A program made the position numbers and the translations under genes. From Fluviirhizobium alvei (GTDB lineage Bacteria; Pseudomonadota; Alphaproteobacteria; Rhizobiales; Rhizobiaceae): 64,000 nucleotides of DNA. The notes under the pieces are model-generated. The model was not told the DNA's origin. It saw only the letters and a program-made list of their open reading frames with translations, and did not search any database. Positions 28,712 to 37,835 of the stretch are shown piece after piece. Position 1 is the stretch's first letter. Each line of letters begins with the position of its first letter. The stretch lies in contig NZ_JAUOZU010000008.1 of the NCBI RefSeq assembly GCF_030551875.1, forward strand, positions 62,001 through 126,000, given 5' to 3'.

Positions 28712-30100
28712 TCACTCATCTGTTGCCGGGTAGGGCGTTACCAGGAGCAACATCAGACCGAGGATAAAGAACAGGATCAGCGATCCCATGCCGATCCGTG
28801 CCGATGCCGTCCACCAGATCAGGATGGAATTCAAGCCGGTGGCTACGAATGCCGTTGCACGGCCTGAAAGTGCATAGATGCCGAAAAAGCGACCTGCCTC
28901 GGCATCGGTGACGCTACGCGCGAGATAGGAGCGTGAAGAAGCTTGAACCGGGCCGAAGGCAAGGCCAATCAGAAGTCCGTAGAGAACATAGACCTTCTCG
29001 GCCATGGTGCCGAACAGGCCGCCGCTGTCTTCGGTCGCGAGCGGGACCAGACCAAAGAGTGTCGAGCCGGGCGCGGTCGAAATATCGCCGATCGTGGCGG
29101 CCGTCAGCATGATCAGGCATATGATGACCACCCGCTTTGACCCCAGCAGCGAATCGAGAAAGCTCGCGACGAGGCAGCCGAAAATCGCCACGACAATTAG
29201 GATGATGCCGTAAATGCCGATCTCGGTTGTCTGCCAGCCGAACATGCCGGCCGCAAAGGCGCCACCGAGGATCAGAAGTCCGTTGACGCCATCCTGATAG
29301 ATCATGCGGGCAATCAGGAACCGGCGAATGGCTTTGCGGTGACGCAGCTGTCCGATCGTATGTCCGAGTTCGCGGAGGCCTGAGCGAACTGCCTTGCCGA
29401 TCGGCATTCCGGTCGGCGTGTCGGGGGTGAAAAAGAACATTGGCAGGATGAAGACGAGGTACCAGATCGCCGAAAGCGGTCCTGTTGCACGGGCATCCTC
29501 GCCGAGTGCCGGATCGAGTCCGAACAGCGGCGCGTTGCCCAGAAGTGTCTTGCCGCTTGTTACGTCGGCAGCCAGGTAAAGCAGCACGAAAAACAGCGCG
29601 ATCAGACCGCCGACATAGCCAAGTCCCCAGGCAATGTTGGAAATGGTGCCGACATTGCGTTTGTCCACCAGCCTGGTCATCATCGAGTCATTGAAGACGA
29701 TCGAGAATTCGGCTGCGATCGAGGCCAGAATGATCAGGCCGCCGATATAGGCCGCCGAACTGCCTGGTGCCGCCTGCCAGAGGCCGAGGAGTGCGAGGAT
29801 CTTGATGATCGCGAAAAACCCGATCCAGCGTTTGCGGTTGCCGGTCGCATCCGCGATCGATCCCAGCACGGGCGAAAGGATGGCGATGACGAAGGAGGAG
29901 ATGGTGTTGGCATTGCTCCAGGCGGCCTGGCCTGCCACCGGATCTGCGATCATCCGCGCGGCAAAATAGGGGCCGAAGACGAAAGTAATGACGACGGTGA
30001 AAAAAGGCTGCGCGGCCCAATCGAACATCATCCAGCCAAAGATGGCGCGTCGGGCTACGGTCGGTCTCGGAACCATTGCAATTTCAGCCACTTGCCCCAC
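28712..30100 (-). CDS. MFS transporter, UMF1 (Atg22-like) family
   Basis: The product is 462 aa with about twelve membrane segments. The N-terminal FGWMMFDWAAQPFFTVVITF and the loop SPVLGSIADATGNRKRW are characteristic of the UMF1 family, whose yeast relative Atg22 exports amino acids from the vacuole. The substrate here is unknown. The GTG at 30100 gives the longest form; GTG at 30091 or ATG at 30076 are possible starts. It converges with purH and diverges from pdxY, whose promoter it shares across 139 bp. Confidence 0.85.
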   Translation of the reverse strand: MGQVAEIAMVPRPTVARRAIFGWMMFDWAAQPFFTVVITFVFGPYFAARMIADPVAGQAAWSNANTISSFVIAILSPVLGSIADATGNRKRWIGFFAIIKILALLGLWQAAPGSSAAYIGGLIILASIAAEFSIVFNDSMMTRLVDKRNVGTISNIAWGLGYVGGLIALFFVLLYLAADVTSGKTLLGNAPLFGLDPALGEDARATGPLSAIWYLVFILPMFFFTPDTPTGMPIGKAVRSGLRELGHTIGQLRHRKAIRRFLIARMIYQDGVNGLLILGGAFAAGMFGWQTTEIGIYGIILIVVAIFGCLVASFLDSLLGSKRVVIICLIMLTAATIGDISTAPGSTLFGLVPLATEDSGGLFGTMAEKVYVLYGLLIGLAFGPVQASSRSYLARSVTDAEAGRFFGIYALSGRATAFVATGLNSILIWWTASARIGMGSLILFFILGLMLLLVTPYPATDE

Positions 30101-30239
30101 CCCTTATGCTGTTTGCAGCACTGTTGCACTTTGACTTGACAGTTTCAAGACGGGATTGGCCGGTGCATTCGGCGGGATTTTGATTGACTTTCTTCCGCAC
30201 TGCGTCAAACAAGGGGCGGGTTTTGCCAGGGACGGCACG

Positions 30240-31115
30240 ATGAAGATTGAAGGTCCGGGGGCGATTATCGCCATTTCCAGCCATGTCGCGCGCGGATCGG
30301 TGGGCAATCGTGCCGTGGTTTTCAGTCTGGAAACGATGGGGCATCCGGTCTGGTCGGTTCCGACGGTGATCCTTCCATGGCATCCGGGACATGGCCCATC
30401 GACGCGCATCTCGTTGCCGGAAGAGGCCTTTGCCTCGGCTCTCATGGATCTGGCCGGTTCGCGCTGGAAATCCACCGTCAAGGCCGCGATTACCGGCTAT
30501 TTCGGCAGCGTCGCCCAGGTCAAGGCGGTTGCCGAAATGATTGCCCGCTTCAAGGCAACCAACCCGGACTTCCTCTATCTGTGCGATCCTGTGATCGGAG
30601 ACAGCGGCGGGCTTTATGTGCGCGAGGAGATTGCGATAGCGATCCGCGACTGTCTGCTGCCGCTTGCCGATATTGCGACGCCGAACCGGTTCGAACTCGG
30701 CTGGTTGAGCGGTGCGCCACTGGAGAGTAACCAGCAGATCATCGATGCGGCTCTGGCCCTTGGTCCACGCCGCATGCTCGTAACTTCCGCCATTCCCATG
30801 ATGGCGGGTGGAACCGGTAACCTGTTGCTGACCGAACGATTGGCCCTTCTGGCCGAACATCGGCTGGTTGAAGATGCGCCGAACGGTCTTGGTGATCTGA
30901 CGGCTTCTCTCTTCCTGTCACGTCTGGTCAAGGGCGAAAGCGAGGAGCGGGCGCTGCAGATGGCGACCGCGGCCGTGTTCGAGATCCTCGCCCGCTCGGT
31001 CAAGCGCGGTTCCGATGAATTGATGCTGCATGAAGATCACGCAAGTTTCATGACGCCGATGGCGATGGTGCAGATGCGGCAATTGCTGCATCCGTCACGC
31101 AGAACCAAGAAGTAG
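30240..31115 (+). CDS. pdxY: Pyridoxal kinase
   Basis: The product is 291 aa from the ATG at 30240 with AGGGA upstream. The ribokinase-like fold shows ISSHVARGSVGNRAV at the substrate end, CDPVIGDSGGLYV, TPNRFELGWL, and the anion-hole/GxGD-type motif NGLGDLTASLFL near residue 220. It phosphorylates pyridoxal (or the related vitamers) to PLP. The serine-histidine start of the motif fits PdxY/PdxK rather than ThiD. It lies 13 bp before the carbonic anhydrase and is probably cotranscribed with it. Confidence 0.9.
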   Translation: MKIEGPGAIIAISSHVARGSVGNRAVVFSLETMGHPVWSVPTVILPWHPGHGPSTRISLPEEAFASALMDLAGSRWKSTVKAAITGYFGSVAQVKAVAEMIARFKATNPDFLYLCDPVIGDSGGLYVREEIAIAIRDCLLPLADIATPNRFELGWLSGAPLESNQQIIDAALALGPRRMLVTSAIPMMAGGTGNLLLTERLALLAEHRLVEDAPNGLGDLTASLFLSRLVKGESEERALQMATAAVFEILARSVKRGSDELMLHEDHASFMTPMAMVQMRQLLHPSRRTKK

Positions 31116-31128
31116 AGTAGGAGAAAAG

Positions 31129-31797
31129 ATGGATATGTTTCCCGCCCACCTTCTGGACGGTTACCGCAATTTCATGCGCAACCGCTACTCGCACGAATCC
31201 GACCGCTATCGCACGCTGGCCGAAAAAGGCCAGACGCCGCAGACGATGGTGATTGCCTGCTGTGACAGCCGCTCGGCACCTGAAACCATTTTCGACTGCG
31301 GCCCGGGCGAACTGTTTGTCGTGCGCAACGTTGCCAATCTGGTGCCGCCCTATGCGCCGGACGAAAACTATCATGGAACGTCTGCGGCGCTCGAATTTGC
31401 CGTCCAGGGGCTGAAAATCCGGGAAATCGTCGTCATGGGCCATGGTCGCTGCGGCGGCATCCATGCCGCGCTCAACAATGACGGCAATCCGCTGTCGCCG
31501 GGCGACTTCATCGGCAAATGGATGAGCATGGTGCGCCCTGCAGCCGAGGAAGTGACGCAGTACAAGTCGATGACGCCGGCCGAACGTCAGCGCGCACTGG
31601 AGCGCATCTCGATCCGCCACTCGATCAACAATTTGCTGACGTTCCCTTGTGTCAAAATCCTGCATGAAGCCAAGAAGCTGACCCTGTCCGGTGCCTGGTT
31701 CGACATTTCGACCGGCGAGCTCTGGGTCATGGATTCCAAGACCGGCGATTTCATCCGACCGAACATGGCTGTTGAGGCGCCCGAAGAGCAGGGCTGA
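31129..31797 (+). CDS. Beta-class carbonic anhydrase
   Basis: The product is 222 aa. It has the beta-CA zinc site: the CxDxR motif CCDSR at residues 44-48 and HGRC at 105-108, giving Cys44, His105 and Cys108 as ligands and Asp46/Arg48 as the gate dyad. It interconverts CO2 and bicarbonate in the cytoplasm, supplying bicarbonate for carboxylases and purine synthesis. It is downstream of pdxY with short spacing and is followed by a strong terminator. Confidence 0.94.
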   Translation: MDMFPAHLLDGYRNFMRNRYSHESDRYRTLAEKGQTPQTMVIACCDSRSAPETIFDCGPGELFVVRNVANLVPPYAPDENYHGTSAALEFAVQGLKIREIVVMGHGRCGGIHAALNNDGNPLSPGDFIGKWMSMVRPAAEEVTQYKSMTPAERQRALERISIRHSINNLLTFPCVKILHEAKKLTLSGAWFDISTGELWVMDSKTGDFIRPNMAVEAPEEQG

Positions 31798-31862
31798 GCG
31801 CTACCGGTAAACATCGGCTCGGGTCGACTGTTGTCTCGCCCTTGATTGGCAATGCCAATAAA

Positions 31863-31896
31863 AAACCGCCGAACGATCCGTTCGGCGGTTTATGTT
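31863..31896. terminator. Strong bidirectional terminator
   Basis: AACCGCCGAACG (31863-31874) pairs perfectly with CGTTCGGCGGTT (31878-31889) around a 3-nt loop. It is flanked by TTTATGTTTTT on the plus side and by a T-rich TTTTTTATTGG on the minus side. It separates the carbonic anhydrase gene from the convergent transglycosylase gene and can serve both. Confidence 0.92.
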
Positions 31897-31912
31897 TTTA
31901 AAGTGGTGACGG

Positions 31913-32740
31913 TTAGTTGGAAATGCCGTCGATCTGGGCGCCCATGAGGGCAATTGCCTGCTGATAGACCGAAGCGGCATTCCAGCCCTGAATGGCGGAA
32001 TAATTCGGTTCGCCGACCTGGTAGCCGGCGCCAGCACGCCAACCGTGCCCCTTGAGGAAGTTGGCGGTCGACATCAAAGCATCAGCGCGGGAGCGAACCA
32101 TATCGACATGGCCGCTATTGTCGCCGTCGACGCCATAGAGCAGCACGTTCTTGGGCAGAAATTGCGTCTGGCCGATTTCGCCATGCGCCGCGCCATGGGC
32201 ATTGATACCCAGATCGCCCCGTTCGACGAGCTTGAGAGCAGCATAGAGCTGATCGGTGAAATAGTCGCTGCGCCGGCAGTCGTAAGCAAGGGTGGCGACC
32301 GCCGAAAGGGTGTGTTCCTTGCCCATGAACGAACCGAAACCGGTCTCCATGCCCCAGATGGCGATCAACGGTCCGGCCGGAACGCCGTACCGGCTTTCGA
32401 TCTGCGCAAAAAGGGCGGCATTGGCGGATTTCATCTTGCGTCCGCGCGAAACGATGGTGGTTGCGCCGCGCTTGTTGAGGAATTCGTTCAGGCTGAGTTT
32501 GAAGCTTTTCTGGCCACGGTCAGCGCGAATGGTTGCCTTGTTGTAGGAGACCGATGCGAAGACATTGTCGAGAACCTTCGGCGCGATGCCTTTGGTCGCC
32601 GCCTCAGCCTTGAATTCATCGATCCAGGCCTCGAAGCCGGCCGATGTCTTGCCGCAAGAGGCGGCGTTGGCCTGAACAGTCATCGCAAGCGACGACAATC
32701 CGACGGCTAGAACTGCAAGGAATGGACGCACAGCCTTCAT
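31913..32740 (-). CDS. MltB-type lytic murein transglycosylase
   Basis: The product is 275 aa with a signal peptide cut near TVQANAASC. The SLT_2/MltB fold shows IWGMETGFGSFMGKEHTL, whose glutamate in METGFG is the catalytic residue of the family, and GEIGQTQFLPKNVLLYGVDG. It cleaves peptidoglycan glycan strands with formation of 1,6-anhydro-MurNAc in the periplasm. There is no lipobox, so it is soluble rather than lipid-anchored. It is transcribed in the same direction as asd but separated from it by a hairpin. Confidence 0.88.
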   Translation of the reverse strand: MKAVRPFLAVLAVGLSSLAMTVQANAASCGKTSAGFEAWIDEFKAEAATKGIAPKVLDNVFASVSYNKATIRADRGQKSFKLSLNEFLNKRGATTIVSRGRKMKSANAALFAQIESRYGVPAGPLIAIWGMETGFGSFMGKEHTLSAVATLAYDCRRSDYFTDQLYAALKLVERGDLGINAHGAAHGEIGQTQFLPKNVLLYGVDGDNSGHVDMVRSRADALMSTANFLKGHGWRAGAGYQVGEPNYSAIQGWNAASVYQQAIALMGAQIDGISN

Positions 32741-32870
32741 TTTTCCCTCTCGGCCTTATCGCTTCGATATGGTTTCCGCTCGCTCCGGCGGGCCGCCGAC
32801 GTTGGCGCAACCGAACCGGAATCAACTTCTTTCTGGCCTATACCAGTATTTTTTCAGGATGCTCAATATT

Positions 32871-32907
32871 AGACCCCGCTTTCACGAACGTTTGAAGCGG
32901 GGTCTTT
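32871..32907 (-). terminator. Hairpin downstream of asd
   Basis: AGACCCCGCTT (32871-32881) pairs with AAGCGGGGTCT (32895-32905) around a 13-nt loop, 30 bp after the asd stop. The T-rich side lies on the plus strand (TTTATT), so on the asd strand it is only a terminator-like hairpin. Confidence 0.55.
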
Positions 32908-32934
32908 ATTCAATTTACGAGAGCTGATGGCTTG

Positions 32935-33963
32935 TCAGTTCTTTTTTGCTTTGATCAGGCCGCGATTGATCAAAAGTTCGGCAATCTGCACTGCGTTCAG
33001 CGCTGCACCCTTGCGCAGGTTGTCGGAGACGACCCACATGTTGAGACCGTTTTCGACCGTCGCATCCTCGCGAATGCGGGAAATATAGGTCGCGTCCTCG
33101 CCAGCGCATTCGTACGGCGTGACATAGCCGCCGTTTTCATGCTTGTCGACAACGAGGCAGCCCGGTGCTTCGCGCAGGATCTCGCGCGCTTCATCAGCAG
33201 TGATCTCGTTTTCGAACTCGATGTTCACCGATTCCGAGTGGCCGATGAAGACCGGCACACGAACGGCGGTGCAGGTGACCTTGATGGCTGGATCGAGCAT
33301 CTTCTTCGTTTCAGCCAGAACCTTCCATTCTTCCTTTGTATAGCCATCTTCCATGAAGACATCGATATGGGGAATGACGTTGAAGGCGATCCGCTTGGTG
33401 AACTTCTTGGCTTCGATCGGATCGGCAACGAAGACGGCGCGGGTTTGGTTGAACAGTTCGTCCATCCCTTCCTTGCCGGCACCGGAGACCGACTGATAGG
33501 TCGAAACGACGACGCGCTTGATCTTTGCCTTGTCGTGCAGCGGCTTCAGCGCCACAACGAGCTGGGCTGTCGAGCAATTCGGATTGGCAATGATGTTCTT
33601 GCGGGTAAACTGCGCAATCGCATCAGGATTGACCTCCGGAACGATCAGCGGCACGTCCTGATCGTAGCGCCAGGCGGAAGAATTGTCGATGACGACGCAA
33701 CCCTGCGCACCGATCTTCGGCGACCACTTCTTCGAAACATCGCCGCCGGCAGACATCAAGCAGATATCGGTATCGGAGAAGTCGTAGGTCTCGAGATTCT
33801 TGACGCTCAGCACCTTGTCGCCGAACGAGACTTCGGTGCCTGTCGAACGGCTGGACGCCAGCGCCACGACTTCGTCGGCGGGGAATCCGCGTTCGGAGAG
33901 AATGTTGAGCATTTCACGACCGACATTGCCGGTAGCGCCTGCGATTGCGACTTTGAAACCCAT
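32935..33963 (-). CDS. asd: Aspartate-semialdehyde dehydrogenase
   Basis: The product is 342 aa from the ATG at 33963. It has the NADP-binding AGATGNVGREML at residues 9-20, the catalytic cysteine in NIIANPNCSTAQLV near residue 133, and the C-terminal NLRKGAALNAVQIAELL. It reduces aspartyl phosphate to the semialdehyde, the branch point to lysine/diaminopimelate, threonine and methionine. The open frame extends to 34158 but the extra 65 residues are arginine- and proline-rich and not part of the family. Confidence 0.95.
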   Translation of the reverse strand: MGFKVAIAGATGNVGREMLNILSERGFPADEVVALASSRSTGTEVSFGDKVLSVKNLETYDFSDTDICLMSAGGDVSKKWSPKIGAQGCVVIDNSSAWRYDQDVPLIVPEVNPDAIAQFTRKNIIANPNCSTAQLVVALKPLHDKAKIKRVVVSTYQSVSGAGKEGMDELFNQTRAVFVADPIEAKKFTKRIAFNVIPHIDVFMEDGYTKEEWKVLAETKKMLDPAIKVTCTAVRVPVFIGHSESVNIEFENEITADEAREILREAPGCLVVDKHENGGYVTPYECAGEDATYISRIREDATVENGLNMWVVSDNLRKGAALNAVQIAELLINRGLIKAKKN

Positions 33964-34429
33964 TGTGATCTCGTCTCTTTCTTCTCTCCGCGGATTGCTT
34001 GGAGGAGAACCCTTTGCGGCTAACCGCGCGGGTTTCGTTCCCGGCCTCAAGCCGGGGAGAGAGCGGCGGGCCGAGAACTCAGACGGTTTTCGTCTTCGTT
34101 TTGGTGGCCCTGGTTTTGATTTCAGGAGACAAGGAGAGGCCCGCGCCGGATGAAACATCCGGACGGTTCATGACGGATCGGGCTGGAAGGCAAGCGCGCA
34201 TCACGAATTTCCCTTGACGGCCCCTGCTCTAGCCAAAATTGCCGCCGAGTCAAGACTTTCCATCGCCTGGGCCGCATTTGTTTCTGCTGCGACGCACCTA
34301 ATACCTTAGTCATAAATCCAAAGAAGCTCTGTGGCGCACAGATGAATTCTGTCATTTTCATGCTCAAGCCTGCGGTGAGGGCCCTTGAGGAGGGGTGCCG
34401 CAGTGGCTGTCAAAATGTGGAGGACTTCA
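33964..34429. other. Gene-free divergent region between asd and the MHS transporter
   Basis: These 466 bp separate two divergent start codons and must hold both promoters. A short GC-rich hairpin, CCCGGC (34040-34045) with GCCGGG (34051-34056), lies about 80 bp upstream of asd. A GTG-started open frame reads into the transporter from 34385 but a well-spaced GGAGG favours 34430. I see no RNA gene or riboswitch signature here. Confidence 0.5.
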
Positions 34430-36310
34430 ATGGCTGACGTCGCAGCGTCTTCAAGCTCGTCGCGTCCGATGACCGGGGAAGAGCGCAAGGTTATTTTTGC
34501 ATCTTCGCTCGGCACCGTGTTCGAGTGGTACGATTTCTATCTTTACGGCTCCCTCGGGGTCTATATCGGTCACGCATTCTTCAATTCCTATCCGGAAGCA
34601 ACGCGTAACATTTTCGTGTTGCTCGCATTCGCGGCCGGCTTCCTGGTTCGCCCGTTCGGCGCGCTTGTGTTCGGTCGACTGGGTGACCTTGTAGGTCGCA
34701 AGTACACCTTCCTCGTGACCATTCTCATCATGGGTCTTTCGACCTTCCTCGTCGGTATCCTTCCCGGATCGGCGCAGATCGGCATTGCCGCTCCGATCAT
34801 CCTGATCGGCCTTCGCCTCCTGCAGGGTCTGGCGCTCGGCGGTGAATATGGTGGTGCAGCGACCTACGTCGCAGAACATGCACCGCAGGGTCGTCGTGGT
34901 TTCTACACATCGTGGATCCAGACCACCGCAACGCTCGGTCTCTTCCTGTCGCTTCTCATCATTCTTGGCGTTCAGCTCATGCTGGGCAAGGACGCATTCG
35001 CAGAATGGGGATGGCGCATTCCGTTCCTCATCTCTGTTGGTCTTCTCGGCGTTTCCGTCTGGATCCGTATGCAGATGAACGAATCGCCGGCCTTCAAGAA
35101 GATGAAGGAAGAAGGCAAGACCTCCAAGGCACCGATCTCGGAAGCCTTCGGTCAATGGAAGAACGCCAAGATCGCGCTTCTTGCACTCTTCGGTGCCGTC
35201 GCTGGTCAGGCCGTCGTCTGGTACTCCGGTCAGTTCTATGCGCTCTTCTTCCTGCAGAACGTTCTGAAGATCGACCTTCAGGATGCCAATATCATGGTTG
35301 CGATCTCGCTCGCCATCGGCACCCTGTTCTTCGTTGTCTTCGGCTGGCTGTCCGACAAGATCGGCCGCAAGCCGGTGATCATGGCCGGCCTGCTTCTGGC
35401 AGCGCTGACCTACTTCCCGCTGTTCAAGGCGCTCACCTGGGCCGGTAACCCAGCACTTGCCAAGGCACAGGAAACCATCTCGGCGACCGTTACCGCCGAC
35501 CCGGCCGATTGTAACTTCCAGTTCAACCTGACCGGCACATCGAAGTTCACCACTTCGTGCGACGTGGCGACCGCCTTCCTGACCAAGAACTCCATCCCCT
35601 ACACCTTCGTCGCTGGCGCTCCGGGCTCCACTGCGCAGGTGAAGGTTGGCGACAAGGTCATCGAAAGCGTCGATACTGTTAAGGCAGGCGATCAGGGCAA
35701 GGCACTCGAAGCCGCCTTCCAGAAGAGCACCTTCTTCGCGCTGAAGGATGCCGGCTATCCGCTCGCTCGTGGCGCTGCCTTCGTGCCGGAAGTCAAGGTT
35801 GCGGCCTTTATCGCTGGTAATCCTGAACTCGGCCTCGATGAAGCGGCGGTTCGTGCCAACGCTCCGGAAGCGATGTCTGCCGCCAAGATCATCCGCGAAA
35901 AGTATGCGACCGCCAAGGATCTCGGCGACGCAACCGAAATGCCGGTCTACAAGGTTGCCGGCGGCGGTGACTTCAAGATCGTGGCCGATCCGGCCCAGGT
36001 CAACTGGTTCCAGGTCATCGCCATCCTGACGGTGCTGGTTATCTATGTGACCATGGTTTACGGCCCGATCGCCGCCATGCTGGTCGAAATGTTCCCGACC
36101 CGCATCCGCTACACAGGCATGTCGCTGCCCTATCACATCGGCAACGGCTGGTTCGGTGGCATGCTCCCGGCGCTGGTCTTCGCTCTCAGCGCAGCCAAGG
36201 GCGACATCTACTACGGTCTCTGGTACCCGATCATCATTGCCGCGATCACTTTCATCATCGGCATGATCTTCCTGCGGGAAACCAAGAACAACAGCATCCA
36301 CGACGCCTGA
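34430..36310 (+). CDS. MHS-type MFS transporter with a large periplasmic insert
   Basis: The product is 626 aa from the ATG at 34430, with GGAGG about 8 bp upstream; typical MHS transporters have 420-450 aa. MFS motifs are clear: FEWYDFYLYGSLGVYIG in helix 1, FGRLGDLVGRKYT in loop 2-3, GLALGGEYGGAATY, and WLSDKIGRKPVI in loop 8-9. An insert of about 175 residues (roughly 347-523, nt 35470-36000) separates helix 9 from helix 10 and should face the periplasm; it holds two cysteines near residues 361 and 376. Relatives import osmolytes or carboxylates. The substrate is unknown. A strong terminator follows. Confidence 0.85.
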   Translation: MADVAASSSSSRPMTGEERKVIFASSLGTVFEWYDFYLYGSLGVYIGHAFFNSYPEATRNIFVLLAFAAGFLVRPFGALVFGRLGDLVGRKYTFLVTILIMGLSTFLVGILPGSAQIGIAAPIILIGLRLLQGLALGGEYGGAATYVAEHAPQGRRGFYTSWIQTTATLGLFLSLLIILGVQLMLGKDAFAEWGWRIPFLISVGLLGVSVWIRMQMNESPAFKKMKEEGKTSKAPISEAFGQWKNAKIALLALFGAVAGQAVVWYSGQFYALFFLQNVLKIDLQDANIMVAISLAIGTLFFVVFGWLSDKIGRKPVIMAGLLLAALTYFPLFKALTWAGNPALAKAQETISATVTADPADCNFQFNLTGTSKFTTSCDVATAFLTKNSIPYTFVAGAPGSTAQVKVGDKVIESVDTVKAGDQGKALEAAFQKSTFFALKDAGYPLARGAAFVPEVKVAAFIAGNPELGLDEAAVRANAPEAMSAAKIIREKYATAKDLGDATEMPVYKVAGGGDFKIVADPAQVNWFQVIAILTVLVIYVTMVYGPIAAMLVEMFPTRIRYTGMSLPYHIGNGWFGGMLPALVFALSAAKGDIYYGLWYPIIIAAITFIIGMIFLRETKNNSIHDA

Positions 36311-36330
36311 TCGGCCTCGTTCGGAAACAG

Positions 36331-36359
36331 AACCCGGCGCCTCAAGCGCCGGGTTTTTT
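36331..36359 (+). terminator. Rho-independent terminator of the MHS transporter gene
   Basis: AACCCGGCGC (36331-36340) pairs perfectly with GCGCCGGGTT (36346-36355) around a 5-nt loop and is followed by a run of T to 36359. It begins 20 bp after the stop codon. Confidence 0.94.
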
Positions 36360-36381
36360 GCGTCTGACGCTGAGATCCGGA

Positions 36382-36408
36382 CACGAAAAAGCCCGCTCAA
36401 GGCGGGCT
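36382..36408 (-). terminator. Rho-independent terminator of leuB
   Basis: AGCCCGC (36390-36396) pairs with GCGGGCT (36402-36408) around a 5-nt loop. On the minus strand the stem runs into TTTTTCGTG. It lies 28 bp after the leuB stop, back to back with the transporter's terminator. Confidence 0.85.
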
Positions 36409-36435
36409 CGATCTTGGCTTTACCGGGTTTTCGGT

Positions 36436-37548
36436 TCAGGCCGCGAGTGCCAGGAACTCGGCGAGGATGGCGTCGCCCATGGCTTCCGTACCGACCTTGG
36501 TGCAGCCTTCGGCCATGATGTCGCCGGTGCGGATACCGCGTTCCAGCACATTGGCGATTGCCGTTTCGAGATCGTCGGCTTCCTTGATCATGTTGAACGA
36601 ATAGCGCAGGCACATGGCGAAGGAGGCGATCATGGCGATCGGGTTTGCAATGCCCTGGCCGGCAATGTCGGGCGCCGAACCATGGACGGGCTCGTACATG
36701 GCCTTGCGCTTGCCGGTCACTTCATCCGGTGCACCGAGTGACGCGGATGGCAGCATGCCGAGCGAACCGGTCAGCATGGCGGCGATATCCGAAAGCATGT
36801 CGCCGAACAGGTTGTCGGTCACGATGACGTCGAACTGTTTCGGCCAGCGGACGAGCTGCATGCCGCCGGCATCGGCAAGCATGTGGTCGAGCTGAACGTC
36901 AGAGTACTTTGCCTTGTGCGTGGCGGTGACGACCTCGTTCCAGAGAACGCCGGACTTCATGACGTTGCGCTTTTCCATCGAGCAGACCTTGTTCTTGCGC
37001 GTGCGTGCAAGTTCGAAGGCGACCGAAGCGATGCGCTCGATTTCGTAGGTGTCATAGACCTGGGTATCGATACCGCGCTTCTGGCCATTGCCGAGATCAA
37101 TGATTTCCTTCGGGGCGCCGAAATAGACGCCACCGGTCAGTTCGCGGACGATAAGAATATCGAGACCCTCGACAATCTCCGGCTTCAGCGACGACGCATT
37201 GGCGAGCGCCGGATAGCAGATGGCGGGGCGCAGGTTGGCAAACAGGGCAAGATCCTTGCGCAGGCGCAGGAGGCCGGCTTCCGGCCGGTGCTCGTAAGGA
37301 ACGCTATCCCACTTCGGGCCACCAACGGCGCCGAAGAGCACAGCATCGGCAGCAAGCGCCTTTTCCATATCCGCTTCGGAAATGGCAACGCCATGGGCGT
37401 CATAGGCCGAGCCACCAACAAGGCCTTCTTCGGTCTCGAAGCCCGAGCCGAACTTTTCGTTCATCGCCGTGATGAACTTGCGGACTTCCGCCATGGTTTC
37501 CTTGCCGATGCCATCCCCGGGCAACAGAAAGAGCTTGCGTACCGACAT
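36436..37548 (-). CDS. leuB: 3-isopropylmalate dehydrogenase
   Basis: The product is 370 aa from the ATG at 37548, beginning [19 protein letters not shown]; an in-frame TTG five codons upstream is less likely. It has the isocitrate/isopropylmalate dehydrogenase signature [25 protein letters not shown] reduced here to its key [12 protein letters not shown] core, and [15 protein letters not shown] in the cofactor region. It oxidatively decarboxylates 3-isopropylmalate in leucine synthesis using NAD. No other leu genes are adjacent. A terminator follows. Confidence 0.95.
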   Translation of the reverse strand: MSVRKLFLLPGDGIGKETMAEVRKFITAMNEKFGSGFETEEGLVGGSAYDAHGVAISEADMEKALAADAVLFGAVGGPKWDSVPYEHRPEAGLLRLRKDLALFANLRPAICYPALANASSLKPEIVEGLDILIVRELTGGVYFGAPKEIIDLGNGQKRGIDTQVYDTYEIERIASVAFELARTRKNKVCSMEKRNVMKSGVLWNEVVTATHKAKYSDVQLDHMLADAGGMQLVRWPKQFDVIVTDNLFGDMLSDIAAMLTGSLGMLPSASLGAPDEVTGKRKAMYEPVHGSAPDIAGQGIANPIAMIASFAMCLRYSFNMIKEADDLETAIANVLERGIRTGDIMAEGCTKVGTEAMGDAILAEFLALAA

Positions 37549-37797
37549 AGCCAAACTTTCCAATCAAGAGGGTTGAAGTTGCAGATCCCATAAAGCCCGA
37601 ATGCCTGCATTTCAAGCCATTCCGCCGCAATCCGGTACGGCAAGTTGGTGGGTAGGTGGTCGAGTCGGCAAACTGGCGGGCGTGGTTGCCGGCGCCTGCC
37701 AGGGGTCAGGACGGGATTATGCTCGGCCTAACGGATCCACAGTCATGTGCCGTTTGATGATACCGACAATCAGGGCTTTTCTTCCCTCCGTTTTGGC

Positions 37798-37822
37798 ATA
37801 TAGTTGCAATATGCAACCATAT
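37798..37822. promoter_or_regulatory. Dyad operator upstream of the MarR-GNAT gene
   Basis: The inverted repeat ATAT-a-GTTGCA / TGCAAC-c-ATAT spans 37798-37822 with a 3-bp centre (37809-37811). It ends 13 bp before the ATG at 37836, so it must overlap the promoter or the 5' leader. Its size and symmetry fit a MarR-dimer site, which suggests autoregulation by the gene just downstream. Confidence 0.75.
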
Positions 37823-37835
37823 AGAGGGGCATTTC

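Noticed and set aside
33999-34217. Small open frame with a hydrophobic segment upstream of asd
   Set aside because: It lies antisense to the asd leader, has a non-ATG start with no convincing ribosome site and no known relatives that I can name.
34451-36613. Minus-strand open frame of 720 codons opposite the MHS transporter
   Set aside because: It is antisense to a clear MFS gene, has low-complexity acidic and basic runs and no family match; it arises from the codon pattern of the real gene.
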